DNA of 64,000 bases from Verrucomicrobia bacterium LW23 (GTDB lineage: Bacteria; Verrucomicrobiota; Verrucomicrobiia; Methylacidiphilales; UBA1321), in the NCBI GenBank assembly GCA_003054695.1, contig QAZA01000050.1:310001-374000 (forward strand), written 5' to 3'. Of the stretch, positions 52,274 through 61,806 are shown piece after piece. The translations under genes were made by a program, and so were the position numbers. The notes under the pieces are model-generated. The model was not told where the DNA came from. It did not search any database and saw nothing but the letters and a program-made list of their open reading frames with translations. The number at the start of each line of letters is the position of its first letter. Positions within the stretch are counted from its first letter, which is position 1.

Positions 52274-53974
52274 CTACTTAACCAGCAACACGCGGAAGCC
52301 CAGCTGCCGGACGCCCTTCGCCTTCGGCTTATTGCCGTCGGAATCCGGCGCGGCGCGGCGCACGACGCGATCCTGCGTCCACGTCTCCGAGGGCGTGGGG
52401 AAGTTCTGCGCGCTGCTGAGCCAGTAGCCGCCGCGGTAGATGCCCACTTCCTTGGCGGGGTCGGCCGTGTCCGTGGTCCACTCGGCCACGTTGCCCAGCA
52501 CATCGTAAAGGCCCAGGTTATTGGGCGACATGGAGCCGACGGAGAGCGGGCGCGTCAGCTCCGGCGTACGCGGCACGTGCTGGGTCACTGCGGTGGCAAA
52601 CGTGGCGTCGCCCACAAGCTTGTCCCACTGCGCGCTGGTGGGCAGCGCAAAGCGGTAGCCGGGGGGGATGGAACCGCGGTACTGGGCGGTGGCCTTGTTA
52701 CAAAACTCCACGGCATCGGCGTAGGGCACCGTTTCGACGGGCATGATGGCCGCGTCGGCGCCGCCAGCCTTGATGGTGCTCGGGTTCTGGCCCATGATGT
52801 CCTGGTACTGCTTTTGCGTCACCTCAAAGCGCCCGGCGTAACCGTTCAGCTCCGGTATCCAGACCATCTGGATGCCGCCGACTTCAATGTCCTTATTCCG
52901 TACCAGCTCCACCTTATGCTCGGCGGCCTGGCCTTCGCCAACGGCAATGGCGGCGCGCGCCATGGTATAGCCAAACTTCTCTACCAGGTACTCGTAAGTT
53001 CCTGGCCGCACGTCGGTTACGACAAACGGGTCGTTCTCCAGCCTGGCCAGCTGGCGCACGCCGGACTTATCGCGAATGGTGGCACCTGCGGGCACCACGG
53101 TCATCTTGATGGAGCCGTAGGGGAAGGTCGCCTGCGCTTTCGCGGTCTGCTCGCTCTCCACAGTAACCTTTTGCGCAGGCAGCACCCAGCCCTTGTGGCG
53201 AAACTCCAGCGTGTACTCGCCGGGGGGCAGATCCGAAAGCGTGACAGGGAGAGGGCTGTCCTTCGCGAAACCCTTGGGGCCCTTGATGTTGCACTCCGCG
53301 CCGGTGGTGGAAGCAGAGATTTCCAGCTTGCCCGGCAGCGGGGCCAGCTCAAAGTTGAAGGTGCTGGCCTTGGTGGCCTCCAGGGAAATCTTCTGGCTAA
53401 ACGGGGAGTGCTTAGCCAGCTCAATCTTTACAATATGATCACCCACAGCCACATCCGTAAATGTGGCGGGCGCGGTTTTGGTCTCGTTATTGAAGGTAAC
53501 GGAGGCACCCGTGGGGGTAGTATCGATGGCAACCGGGCCGGATTTGTTCTTCTTGGCGGCTTCCTCGGCCCGCTTCCGCTCCTCCTCGGCAATTCGGGCG
53601 GCAGTCGCCCGCTCTTCCTCCAGCTTTTTGATTTGCAACCGTTGTTGCTCCGCCAGGGCCTCCGCCTCGGCAATCGCGCGGTTTTTGGGCACAATCCACA
53701 GGAAATAGAGAGCCAGCAGTGATGCGATACCGACACCGCAGATAATCTTGATGCGATTCGGGTCAGGCTTGCCTGCCGCGCGGCCGGTGCTTTTGCCGGG
53801 GCGGCCGCCTTTTCCTTTGGTTTCCTTTTCGCCGGTGGCTGCAGCTGCGGTATCGGCGGCTCCGGGGGAGGCAACGACCGACTCCGCGCCTTCAACGGCC
53901 GCATCTTTCTTCGCCGGCCCGGGCGCCTGCCTGTCTTTACGGGAACCGCCGGGAATAAATTTGCCTCTGCTCAT
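52274..53974 (-). CDS. Membrane-anchored PEGA and SUMF1 (formylglycine-enzyme-like) domain protein
   Basis: 566 residues. A Lys/Gly/Ala-rich cytoplasmic tail (1-72) leads to a transmembrane helix (IICGVGIASLLALYFLWIVP), a charged coiled coil (about 100-142) and PEGA repeats: VAIDTTPTGASVTFNNETK, LEISASTTGAECNIKGPKG and IKMTVVPAGATIRDKSG. Residues about 370-566 are a SUMF1/FGE-sulfatase fold (MVWIPELNGYAGRFEVTQKQ, PVETVPYADAVEFCNKATAQ, GLYDVLGNVAEWTTD, LGFRVLLVK). The active-site Cys pair of true formylglycine enzymes is not evident, so it is probably a binding or regulatory module, as in many PVC-group proteins. No kinase domain in this protein. Confidence 0.87.
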   Translation of the reverse strand: MSRGKFIPGGSRKDRQAPGPAKKDAAVEGAESVVASPGAADTAAAATGEKETKGKGGRPGKSTGRAAGKPDPNRIKIICGVGIASLLALYFLWIVPKNRAIAEAEALAEQQRLQIKKLEEERATAARIAEEERKRAEEAAKKNKSGPVAIDTTPTGASVTFNNETKTAPATFTDVAVGDHIVKIELAKHSPFSQKISLEATKASTFNFELAPLPGKLEISASTTGAECNIKGPKGFAKDSPLPVTLSDLPPGEYTLEFRHKGWVLPAQKVTVESEQTAKAQATFPYGSIKMTVVPAGATIRDKSGVRQLARLENDPFVVTDVRPGTYEYLVEKFGYTMARAAIAVGEGQAAEHKVELVRNKDIEVGGIQMVWIPELNGYAGRFEVTQKQYQDIMGQNPSTIKAGGADAAIMPVETVPYADAVEFCNKATAQYRGSIPPGYRFALPTSAQWDKLVGDATFATAVTQHVPRTPELTRPLSVGSMSPNNLGLYDVLGNVAEWTTDTADPAKEVGIYRGGYWLSSAQNFPTPSETWTQDRVVRRAAPDSDGNKPKAKGVRQLGFRVLLVK

Positions 53975-54580
53975 AAGTGGGTTACGGGTGCAGCTTGGTG
54001 GGAGTGAATGCGTATGGAAGCGGCAATGGCTAATGCGCTGAAATAAGGAGCCCTCTGCACCACTCTCTTAATCGACGACGCGCGCACATGCCAGCGTAAA
54101 ATGCGGGAGAATCCTCCCAAATAGAGCAGCACGCTTCCATAGGAAGGATTCTTGCATAAACCGGGCATCTGCCGCGAGATAAATGAATCGAACCTTTCAT
54201 ATATTCCTTAAAGCCTTAAAGCAGCCGCCGCGCGGCCCGGTGTCAAGAGCGATAACGCTGATGCACGGCATGCACCCCGGGCGTAACACTTCCGAAAGCG
54301 CGGTGACATTTCGGTCGTCCCCACCTTCGCTGTGCGTAAGATACTTGCGGGAGCAAATCTCGCATATAATGAACGCTCGATCCAGAAAATTATAGTGAAC
54401 TTCTGATTTGCCAAATTTCCGCATTTCGCCTACGTTTGCGTTGCCGCCCCCACCCGCCCGCCCCATTTCGTGCCGACACAAAAAAAGTGTCTCCGCGCGA
54501 AGGGTGCCGTTCGTCGAGAGGTTGATACAGGAGTTTGTTCCTGCGTCGTAACCCTAACCCAAACAAGGACTTCACTCATC
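53975..54580. other. Intergenic region between PEGA/SUMF1 gene and DGPF gene
   Basis: No convincing gene is seen in about 600 bp. TATAAT at about 54363-54368 may be a -10 box, but no good -35 lies at the usual distance. Several short AT-rich stretches near 54180-54220 and 54380-54420 suggest promoter DNA for the divergently transcribed neighbours. Confidence 0.45.
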
Positions 54581-55015
54581 ATGAGCACTCCCACGACAAC
54601 CTCCACTCCCGGCCACCTCCTCCTTTTCCGCGGCAATAACTGGCACCAGGGCCTCTCCGCCGAGCAGATCCAGCAGATCATGACCCGCTGGTACGCGTGG
54701 TTCGACCGCCTCACCCGCGAGGGCAAACTCAAAGCCGGCCAGCCGCTCGCCATCGAAGGCAGAGTCGTCGCCGCCACCGCGACCGGCGCTTTCTCCGTTA
54801 CGGACGGGCCGTTTGCGGAAAGCAAGGAAGCCGTGGGCGGCTATTTCCTTCTGGCCGTGGATGATATCGATGAAGCCGTCGCCATTGCCCAGCAATGCCC
54901 CGCCCTCCCGCACGGCCTCCAGATCGAGGTCCGGCCCATCGCGGGCATGTGCGCCGTTCAATCCCAGCTTAATGCTGCGCGGGAGCAGGAAGCGCTTGTC
55001 GGCGCCAGCGCCTAA
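54581..55015 (+). CDS. DGPF/YCII-family protein paired with an ECF sigma factor
   Basis: 144 residues of the YCII-like fold with the hallmark motif VTDGPFAESKEAVGGYFLLA; the DGPF tetrapeptide is at residues 75-78. WYAWFDRLTREGKLKAGQPL also fits the family. These proteins accompany ECF42-group sigma factors, as here: the sigma gene starts 21 nt downstream. AAGGA lies about 11 nt before the ATG. Their molecular job is not known; a sensor role for oxidative or redox stress has been proposed for the group. Confidence 0.9.
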   Translation: MSTPTTTSTPGHLLLFRGNNWHQGLSAEQIQQIMTRWYAWFDRLTREGKLKAGQPLAIEGRVVAATATGAFSVTDGPFAESKEAVGGYFLLAVDDIDEAVAIAQQCPALPHGLQIEVRPIAGMCAVQSQLNAAREQEALVGASA

Positions 55016-55036
55016 CGCGTTGTTACTGCAACGTTT

Positions 55037-56467
55037 ATGGAGATCGCCCCACTCCGCAAGGCGCAACAAGCGCCGGTCGCCGCCACGTACCCGGTTTCCC
55101 TGCCGGACGACGAAACCCGACCGGCGCTCCCTCGCGAGATTCCGCAACTTACCGAGCACCTGTTCCGCCACGAAGCCGGCAAGCTGGTGTCGATACTGAC
55201 CGGAATTTTCGGAGTGGAGCGGCTCCAGCTTGCAGAAGACGTTGTGCAAGAGTCCCTTATACGCGCCCTACAAACCTGGCCGTACTACGGGATTCCCGAT
55301 AATCCCACCGCCTGGCTGATGCAAACCGCCAAGCGACTCGCCCTCGACGTCGTCCGCCGCGAGAAAAATTTTCACGACAAACAAACCTCCATCATCGCCA
55401 CGATGGAAAGCTGGAGCTCCTCGTTCGACGAGCTCGAGCCCTCCTTTGACGAGGAGATCCGCGATCGCCGCCTGCGGCTTATCTTTGCGTGCTGCCACCC
55501 GCAGCTGCCCCGCGATGCCCAAACGGCGCTGGCGCTGAAGACACTCTGCGGCTTTAGCCCGGCCGAAATCGCCAAAGCCTTCCTGAGCACGGAAGCCGCT
55601 ATCGCCAAGCGGCTTACACGTGCGCGACAACGGATTCAGGAGCTCAAAATTCCCTTCGCGATTCCCTCCGGCCCAGAGCTCCCTGAACGGCTGAACGCGG
55701 TGCGCCAGGTTGTCTATCTCCTTTTTAATGAAGGATATAAGGCTTCCAGCGGGGAGAATCTCCTTCGCGAAGACCTATGCTTTGAGGCCATTCGCCTCGC
55801 CTCCCACCTTACGGAGCTCGCGCAGTCGCCCGCAGCCGTCGCCTCCGGCTCAAGCGCCCACATTCGCGGCAAGGCAAACACCTCTGTTGCAAAGAGATCC
55901 GATGTCGGCGCTCCTGTAACGCATGCGCTTCTTGCGCTCATGTGGCTTAACGCGGCGCGCTTTAAGACGCGGGTGGATACCGAAGGGAACCTTCTGCGGC
56001 TCAGCGAACAGGACCGCTCGCGCTGGGATGGCAAGATGATCGCCCAGGGCATCTCCCACCTTATGCAAGCCGCTGATGGCGAAGAGCTTAGCGAGTACCA
56101 CCTACAGGCGGGCATTGCTGCCTGCCACTGCACGGCGCCGGACTCCGAATCAACCGACTGGGTCACCATCCTGGACCACTACGACCGCTGGATCGCAATC
56201 AACGCCTCCCCGGTCGTGGCGCTCAACCGCACCATCGCCATCGCCCACGTGCACGGCCCGGATGCCGCGCTCAAAGCCGTCAAGGCAATGCCGCATGTGG
56301 AGCTGCTTGACGCGTACTACCTGTACCACGCCGTGCTGGGGGATTTTGAATCGCAGCGCCAGCGTAACACCCACGCAGCCAATCACTTCCGTCGTGCGCT
56401 TGAGCTGACGGAGGTTCCCTCCGAACGCGCTTTTCTGCAAAAGAGACTGGGCGAATGCAAGGTATAG
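55037..56467 (+). CDS. ECF42-type RNA polymerase sigma factor with C-terminal extension
   Basis: 476 residues. Region 2 is seen in VERLQLAEDVVQESLIRALQ and NPTAWLMQTAKRLALDVVRR, region 4 in LALKTLCGFSPAEIAKAFLS and STEAAIAKRLTRARQRI. A long C-terminal part follows (LLFNEGYKASSGENLLREDL, THALLALMWLNAARFKTRVD, then RWIAINASPVVALNRTIAIA and a TPR-like end), the SigJ/ECF42-type extension thought to regulate the sigma. No anti-sigma gene lies nearby, as is usual in the group. Located directly after its DGPF partner. Confidence 0.92.
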   Translation: MEIAPLRKAQQAPVAATYPVSLPDDETRPALPREIPQLTEHLFRHEAGKLVSILTGIFGVERLQLAEDVVQESLIRALQTWPYYGIPDNPTAWLMQTAKRLALDVVRREKNFHDKQTSIIATMESWSSSFDELEPSFDEEIRDRRLRLIFACCHPQLPRDAQTALALKTLCGFSPAEIAKAFLSTEAAIAKRLTRARQRIQELKIPFAIPSGPELPERLNAVRQVVYLLFNEGYKASSGENLLREDLCFEAIRLASHLTELAQSPAAVASGSSAHIRGKANTSVAKRSDVGAPVTHALLALMWLNAARFKTRVDTEGNLLRLSEQDRSRWDGKMIAQGISHLMQAADGEELSEYHLQAGIAACHCTAPDSESTDWVTILDHYDRWIAINASPVVALNRTIAIAHVHGPDAALKAVKAMPHVELLDAYYLYHAVLGDFESQRQRNTHAANHFRRALELTEVPSERAFLQKRLGECKV

Positions 56468-56513
56468 GAAGTCCTTGGCATGCTCATCGCAACATCATAG
56501 TCCTTCGCCTAAG

Positions 56514-56673
56514 ACCAATTGTCGGAATAAACCGGTACGTTGGTGGAGGCGATTTTGAGATGAGGGCAAGGCGAGGCTGAGGGAGTGCATTTGAAAGATG
56601 CATGACCGAAGACTCAACGCCGCCCTCGCTCAAAAGCGTCCCGCCAATGTACCGGTTTATTCCGATAATTGGT
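56514..56673. mobile_element. 160-bp MITE-like element with 33-bp inverted ends
   Basis: Ends read ACCAATTRTCGGAATAAACC and continue CGGTACRTTGGYGG; 30 of 33 bases match between the two ends, all differences being transitions. Both sides are flanked by CTAAG (56509-56513 and 56674-56678), a likely 5-bp target duplication. No coding capacity inside. Further pairing extends inward. One end supplies the stop codon of the AraC gene at 56657-57649. Confidence 0.8.
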
Positions 56674-57649
56674 CTAAGTTACTCTCGCCAAACAACTTGC
56701 GCCAGTCACGCGGCGTCAGTCCCGTGCGCTTGCGGAAGAACCGGGCAAAATAGTTTGCATCCGGCATGCCGATGCGCACCGCTATCTCCGCCACCGGCTG
56801 CACCGTGCCGCGCAACAAGCGGCACGCCTCGCCAAGGCGCTCCTGGGCGCGCCACTCCTTTGGACTAAGCCCGGCGGAGCGCCGTATGGCCCGGTACAGT
56901 TGAAAGCGCGACATCCCCACCTGCTCGGCCAGGCCGTTGCCCTTGCCAATAGCAGCTGCCGGGTGTTGCCGTAGCGCGCTGGAGGCGGCAGTGACGATAT
57001 CGCCACTCGTATCTTGTTTTCCATCAAGCTTTTGCGAAGGCATGGCACTCTTGGTCTGAAGCCGATCGATCCGAAAGGCCCGGGCGTGTGCTCCCAATCC
57101 GCCCCCCTCCGCTAACCCGCTGAGATGCAAGAGAAAGCGATAGGATTCCACGCTTTCGGCCGGAAGATGAGGAGCTGCCTCGCCGCGGGTGCGCAGGAGG
57201 TGCCGGAAGGAGCGGACTTCCGCACTTTCCGGATTCATCCAGAACGTGCGCACCGGTGTCCTGTTTAGGGCATCATAGATGGGCACGGCGGCAGCGCCTC
57301 CCCACATGGCCCAGATAAAATGCCAGGGCTCTGCACCTTTCTTATAATAATAGCAGTGATCGCTCGGAATTCGGACCAGAAAGCATTGCCCTTCCCGCAT
57401 CACCACCTCCTCCTTCCGATCGCCACCGCCAATCAGGATGCGTCCCTCGCCGCCAAGCGTTAGCTGCCACAGCACGCAACCAGCCTGGCCGCGGCGCAAA
57501 CCGTGCCATCGATACCGAATCGTGTTCCGGATCTCCTCGCCCCAGCCGACGTAGCGGATGGGATGAGGCGCCTGGCCGGGGGGCTGGAAGAAGGAGGTAT
57601 GCCTGCGTAAGACGGCGGACGCGGCCGGAAAGGAATCAGCATTTTTCAT
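56657..57649 (-). CDS. AraC-family regulator whose 3' end lies in a MITE-like element
   Basis: 330 residues from ATG 57649 (an ATG at 57712 would overlap the promoter of the divergent GH4 gene). The sensor (residues about 30-160) is followed by a C-terminal AraC domain: GLAEQVGMSRFQLYRAIRRS and VAEIAVRIGMPDANYFARFF, then RKRTGLTPRDWRKLFGESNL. The last residues DQLSE and the stop codon come from the inserted element. Joining the gene across the element and one CTAAG copy would end the protein as GEGL instead. The gene is divergent from the GH4 glycosidase, which it probably controls. Confidence 0.88.
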   Translation of the reverse strand: MKNADSFPAASAVLRRHTSFFQPPGQAPHPIRYVGWGEEIRNTIRYRWHGLRRGQAGCVLWQLTLGGEGRILIGGGDRKEEVVMREGQCFLVRIPSDHCYYYKKGAEPWHFIWAMWGGAAAVPIYDALNRTPVRTFWMNPESAEVRSFRHLLRTRGEAAPHLPAESVESYRFLLHLSGLAEGGGLGAHARAFRIDRLQTKSAMPSQKLDGKQDTSGDIVTAASSALRQHPAAAIGKGNGLAEQVGMSRFQLYRAIRRSAGLSPKEWRAQERLGEACRLLRGTVQPVAEIAVRIGMPDANYFARFFRKRTGLTPRDWRKLFGESNLDQLSE

Positions 57650-57715
57650 CGCACAAAAGTCCTGATGCACATTACTCCTCTTGGCGTTTTGGCCGCAATC
57701 CCTTAGATCCATTAT

Positions 57716-59128
57716 ATGCCATTTTCTTCTCCCAAGATCGTGATCGTCGGCGCCGGCGGCGTCACGTTTCCCCTCACCCTTACTGCGGATATTCTCAGCT
57801 TCCCGGATCTGCGCGACTCGGTTATTTCTCTGTATGATATTGAAGAGACGCGACTTAACCGCACCGCCGGGTTGGTAAAAAAACTCATCTCAGCGCACAA
57901 TCTGCCCACCCGTGTGGAGGTGACCACCGACATGACAACCGCGCTGAACGGCGCCAGGTACATCATCATCACTTTTCAGGTAGGCGGGCTGGACGCCTAC
58001 AAGATCGATAAGGACGCCTCTGCAAAGTATGGCATCGACCTTTGTGTGGGTGATACGCTGAACGCCGGCGGCGTGTTCCGCGGCCTGCGCAGCCTGGGCG
58101 CGCTGCAGGCCATTGCCGAGCGGATGAAGGAGCTTTGCCCGACGGCGCTGGTGCTGAATTATGCTAACCCCATGGCCATTAACTGCTGGGGGCTCAACGA
58201 GTTAGGCATTCGCACCGTGGGCCTTTGCCACAGTGTGCAGGGCACGACGATGATGCTGGCCTCGCTCATTGGCGCGGACTACAAGGATGTGGATTTCAAG
58301 TGCTACGGCATTAACCACCAGGCGTGGATTACCGAGTTTCGCGATCGTGGCGTGGATGCCTATCCTCGTCTGCGCGAGGCACTTAACCAGAAATTCCCCT
58401 CCCCAAGCGTGCAGAGCACCCATGGCGAGGTTGTCCGCGGAGGCAGCGAGGAGCTTGCGGTGGATCACGATGCGGATGTCTATCATTACGAGAAGGTTAG
58501 AACGGAGATTTTCCGCACGTTCGGCGTTTTTCAGACTGAATCGTCCCACCATGCGGGTGAGTACGTTCCGTGGTTTCGCAAAAACAAAACACTGATTGAT
58601 GCGTACATCAAAACGCGCTGGGATTATTACGAATGCGGCATCAATTTCGACATGGACGCGCAGGTGGAGCGAATGGAAAAGCGTTGCCATGAACCACTTA
58701 CAGCGTCGCTGGAGTATGGCGCCGGAATCATTAACGCGATGGAAACGAACGTGCCGTACGTGATGTATGGCAATGTGCCCAACTATGGCGCCCCGGGGGC
58801 CGACGCCGCGACCGGCGCGCACCTGATCCCCAACCTGCCGCGCAACGCGTGTGTCGAGGTGGCGTGCCTGGTGGATCGCAATGGCGTGCAGCCGACGGCG
58901 CCCGGCCCGCTGCCACCCGGGCTGGCGGCGATCAATCGCACCAACATTAATGTGCAGGAGCTTACCGTGCTGGCGCATCAGACGGGCGACCCCAATCTGG
59001 TGGAGCAGGCCGTAGCGATGGATCCCCTTACGGGCGCGCTACTTACGTTGCCGGAGATCCGCAGTTTGACGCGCGAAATGCTGGAGCAGCAGTCGCAGTG
59101 GCTGCCTCAGTTCCGTAAGCGCAGCTGA
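57716..59128 (+). CDS. Family GH4 alpha-glucosidase/alpha-galactosidase
   Basis: KIVIVGAGGVTFPLTLTADI at the N-terminus is the NAD-binding motif of GH4. GGVFRGLRSLGALQAIAERM, NYANPMAINCWGLNELGI and GLCHSVQGTTMML (Cys ligand and the CHSV signature of alpha-glucosidases and MelA-type enzymes), then YGINHQAWITEFRD (His ligand of Mn2+) follow in the usual order. 470 residues, standard size. GH4 enzymes cleave by an NAD- and metal-dependent redox elimination in the cytoplasm. It starts 67 bp from the AraC gene's start on the other strand. The subclass, alpha-galactosidase or alpha-glucosidase/glucuronidase, cannot be fixed by eye. Confidence 0.92.
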   Translation: MPFSSPKIVIVGAGGVTFPLTLTADILSFPDLRDSVISLYDIEETRLNRTAGLVKKLISAHNLPTRVEVTTDMTTALNGARYIIITFQVGGLDAYKIDKDASAKYGIDLCVGDTLNAGGVFRGLRSLGALQAIAERMKELCPTALVLNYANPMAINCWGLNELGIRTVGLCHSVQGTTMMLASLIGADYKDVDFKCYGINHQAWITEFRDRGVDAYPRLREALNQKFPSPSVQSTHGEVVRGGSEELAVDHDADVYHYEKVRTEIFRTFGVFQTESSHHAGEYVPWFRKNKTLIDAYIKTRWDYYECGINFDMDAQVERMEKRCHEPLTASLEYGAGIINAMETNVPYVMYGNVPNYGAPGADAATGAHLIPNLPRNACVEVACLVDRNGVQPTAPGPLPPGLAAINRTNINVQELTVLAHQTGDPNLVEQAVAMDPLTGALLTLPEIRSLTREMLEQQSQWLPQFRKRS

Positions 59129-59370
59129 ACGCTGCGGTAATTTCCGACACGTTTTCGGGTCGCCCGGAGTGGCCATGAGGCCGCCCATGTGCGATGCCGG
59201 GCATCGACCCTGCAGGGGGTGTCGGGAGTAGGGCAGAGCTGGGCGTTTTCGATCATTCCTATCATTTCGCGCATTCAGTCTTGACCTGCTTTTGTGCACA
59301 ATGCTAGCAATGCCAGTAGCCACTACGTAACTCGTCGGCTTCGCTCCCTTTCCCCCGTAACCCGCGCCCT

Positions 59371-60522
59371 GTGTCGAGATCTAAAGCCATACGCTCGCTG
59401 CCGCCCATTGCGGAGGCGTTTTCGGACTGGAACGGCTTTCCCGTCGGCCAAAGTCGCCAGACGCATTTGCTGAAGGTGCTCGGCGGGCTCGCGTCGTCGC
59501 TGCGCAAGGCGCAGCCGCAGGTGTTTTACCCGATGCGCGAGGTGGCGCGCTTTTTTGGCGCCCCGCTGCGCACAGTGGCGCTGGTGTACGAGGCGCTGGA
59601 GAAAGAGGGCGTGCTGGTGCGCATTCGCAGCTCGCAAACCGTACTGGCGGGTAGCGAGAACACGCGGCGCTCGCCCATCCGCAGCGTTATCGGCATCCCG
59701 ATCTGGATGGAAATGCTTGTGCACTCATGGTTTACGCGCACGGTGAACATGGAGCTGGAGGAGCGCTTTCGCAAGCGCGGCTTTGTGGCGGATCTCATCT
59801 TTCACACCAACAAGCACGACGAGACGCATCCTGAGTTTGCGGAGCGTTTGTTGCAGCACGATCTGGACATCGTGGTGTGGCAGAATCCGGAGCCCAAAAG
59901 TCACAGCAATATCCTTACGCTGCGCAATCACGGCGTGCGTATCCTGTTGATACTGAGCACCGAAGCACCGGCCGATCTGCCCGCGATTATCTATCTGCAA
60001 AACTGGGATACCGGCCATCTCAAGCTTATTCGCCACTGGAAGGCGAGCGGCGTGGGCCGGGTGCTGCTGCCGGTTAACCCCGGCGATATGTATTACGAGA
60101 CGGAGCAGCGCGCCTTTACCAGCCTGCTGGAGCGCGAGGGCGTGCCGTACGAGATCTTCCTGGGCTCGCCGGCCGAGCTTCAGCGGCGGTGCCAGTCGCT
60201 GCGGCGCACGCGCCTTGCGGTGGGTTTTCTCGCGTCGTCGTCAGCCGACCGGTTTTGCAATCACGAGCCGCTGATTATGGAGAAGCTGGCCGCGCGGGTG
60301 ATGCTGGCGTTTTGTCGCGGACCGCACGGTGCGCCTTACCTGGAGCACCGCGGTATTTTTGCGGATGTGGTGGGATTCCACCCCGTGGAGACTGCGTCCA
60401 AGCTGACGGAGGATGTTCAGATTTTGCCGCAACTTCCTGATGGCGTACGACATACGTTTCACACCAACTTGTGGTTAAAGGGCAAGCTAAGCTGGGACGC
60501 GGGCCGGCGCCACGGCGCGTAG
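59371..60522 (+). CDS. GntR-type HTH regulator with LacI-like sensor domain
   Basis: 383 residues from GTG 59371. Residues about 30-95 form a winged helix (VFYPMREVARFFGAPLRTVA, LVYEALEKEGVLVRI), close to the GntR type. The remaining 290 residues resemble a periplasmic-binding sensor (VIGIPIWMEMLVHSWFTRTV, LQHDLDIVVWQNP, GVRILLILSTEAP). It resembles in design the regulator at 19812-21044. Located 242 bp after the GH4 gene and followed 10 bp later by an AraC regulator, so the two regulators are likely co-transcribed. Confidence 0.8.
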   Translation: MSRSKAIRSLPPIAEAFSDWNGFPVGQSRQTHLLKVLGGLASSLRKAQPQVFYPMREVARFFGAPLRTVALVYEALEKEGVLVRIRSSQTVLAGSENTRRSPIRSVIGIPIWMEMLVHSWFTRTVNMELEERFRKRGFVADLIFHTNKHDETHPEFAERLLQHDLDIVVWQNPEPKSHSNILTLRNHGVRILLILSTEAPADLPAIIYLQNWDTGHLKLIRHWKASGVGRVLLPVNPGDMYYETEQRAFTSLLEREGVPYEIFLGSPAELQRRCQSLRRTRLAVGFLASSSADRFCNHEPLIMEKLAARVMLAFCRGPHGAPYLEHRGIFADVVGFHPVETASKLTEDVQILPQLPDGVRHTFHTNLWLKGKLSWDAGRRHGA

Positions 60523-60532
60523 GGGCTTAGGC

Positions 60533-61438
60533 ATGAGCGCGTCGCCTTCGCCCGATTCCGCCTCGGCCGGGGGAACGCAGTTGCGGCTGCACGACTGGGC
60601 GAGCCTGCGGTCGGAGCTGATCTGGATCTACGATCATCCGCCACGCGTTGCGCATTTACACTCCGATCACACCCATAGCCTGGGGCATCGCGCCTGGTTT
60701 ATGCGGCGGGGCGGCGTACGTGCGGAAACTCCTGCCGGCGTGTGGGTTGCGGAGGCTGGGCAATGGTTTATCACGCCTGCGGCGCCGCTTCGGCAGGATT
60801 TTACGGACGATGCGCATTTACTTTCTGTGCATTTTCTCTGTCAGTGGCCCACCGGGGAGGATCTGTTTCGGCGCGAGCGGGGTATCGTGTTAAATGGCAA
60901 GGACTTCCCGCGCATGGAGGAGACTGCTTCCGCGCTGGCGGCGCTGGTGCGGCGGCGCTTTCCGCAGTCGGAGGTCCACTATGCTTTCCGGCATGCGGGG
61001 TATCTGGAATTCCTTGAGTTTCAAGGACTTTTCACGCAATGGCTGGCGGCCTGGTTTGCGGGCCTGGCGGGTTCCGGCGCCGGGTTTACGCATTTTCGGC
61101 ACGGGGAGGATCGGATCAAGGAAGCGGTACGCCGGCTGAATGACGCGCCGCTGGACCGGCCGATTCCGAAGGAGGAGCTTGTGCGCGAGGCGGGGCTGAG
61201 CGCAGTGCATCTGGAGCGCCTTTTTGTGCGGGAACTGGGGAGCACGATGCGGCGTTACTGGGAGCTGCGCCGTGTGGAGCACGCACGTATGTGCCTGGGG
61301 CACAGCACCTTGCCAATCAAGGAGATTGCCTTTGGGCTGGGCTTTCGCTACGACTCCCACTTTGTGGCCTGGTTCAGGCGGCAGACGGGGCTCAGTCCGC
61401 TGGAGTACCGCAAGGCAGAAAAGGCGCGGGACCAGTGA
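60533..61438 (+). CDS. AraC-family transcriptional regulator
   Basis: 301 residues with a cupin-like N-terminal sensor (PPRVAHLHSDHTHSLGHRAW with several His) and an AraC domain at about 205-295: PKEELVREAGLSAVHLERLF and IKEIAFGLGFRYDSHFVAWF. ATG at 60533, 10 nt after the GntR-type regulator gene. The sensor region resembles that of the regulator at 4442-5401. Two regulators of different families in one operon beside a GH4 gene suggests control by two signals. Confidence 0.9.
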   Translation: MSASPSPDSASAGGTQLRLHDWASLRSELIWIYDHPPRVAHLHSDHTHSLGHRAWFMRRGGVRAETPAGVWVAEAGQWFITPAAPLRQDFTDDAHLLSVHFLCQWPTGEDLFRRERGIVLNGKDFPRMEETASALAALVRRRFPQSEVHYAFRHAGYLEFLEFQGLFTQWLAAWFAGLAGSGAGFTHFRHGEDRIKEAVRRLNDAPLDRPIPKEELVREAGLSAVHLERLFVRELGSTMRRYWELRRVEHARMCLGHSTLPIKEIAFGLGFRYDSHFVAWFRRQTGLSPLEYRKAEKARDQ

Positions 61439-61557
61439 GGCGCCGGGCTTGGCGCAGGCTGCGCGAGACTACGAAGGGCCGGGTGAAGCCGCGGGGATCG
61501 GACCTGCAGCTTCACCTTTTGGATGGCAAAAGCGCTGTCTCAGAGGACAGGAAAGAA

Positions 61558-61779
61558 TCAGAACGACGCGCTGTTTGCCTGGGCTACGTTATTGGTTATG
61601 TATTGCCACAAGCCGCGAAGCGTTGTGCCGAGCTGTTGCAGGACAAGGATGGACAGGATGGAAATCATCGCCAGAATCAGCGCGTATTCCACCAAAGTCT
61701 GGGCGCGTTTTTGAGTCGCGCCTTTCTTTATCCGCCTGGAGGCCACGGGTGCTTGGGAGCTGGAACTTGTGTGTAACAT
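61558..61779 (-). CDS. Flp-type pilin
   Basis: 73 residues. A basic leader (SRRIKKGATQKRA) is followed by QTLVEYALILAMISILSILV, the Flp pilin helix with Glu and Tyr at +5 and +6 after processing. AGGAGGTG lies 9 nt before the ATG at 61779, an unusually strong ribosome site for this window, as expected for an abundant pilin. No tad genes (cpaF/tadA, tadB, tadC) adjoin it. A PilT-like ATPase gene diverges from it 555 bp away. Similarity at the C-terminus is low, as usual for Flp proteins. Confidence 0.85.
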   Translation of the reverse strand: MLHTSSSSQAPVASRRIKKGATQKRAQTLVEYALILAMISILSILVLQQLGTTLRGLWQYITNNVAQANSASF

Positions 61780-61806
61780 GGTCTTTTCACCTCCTTTCGC
61801 TGCATC

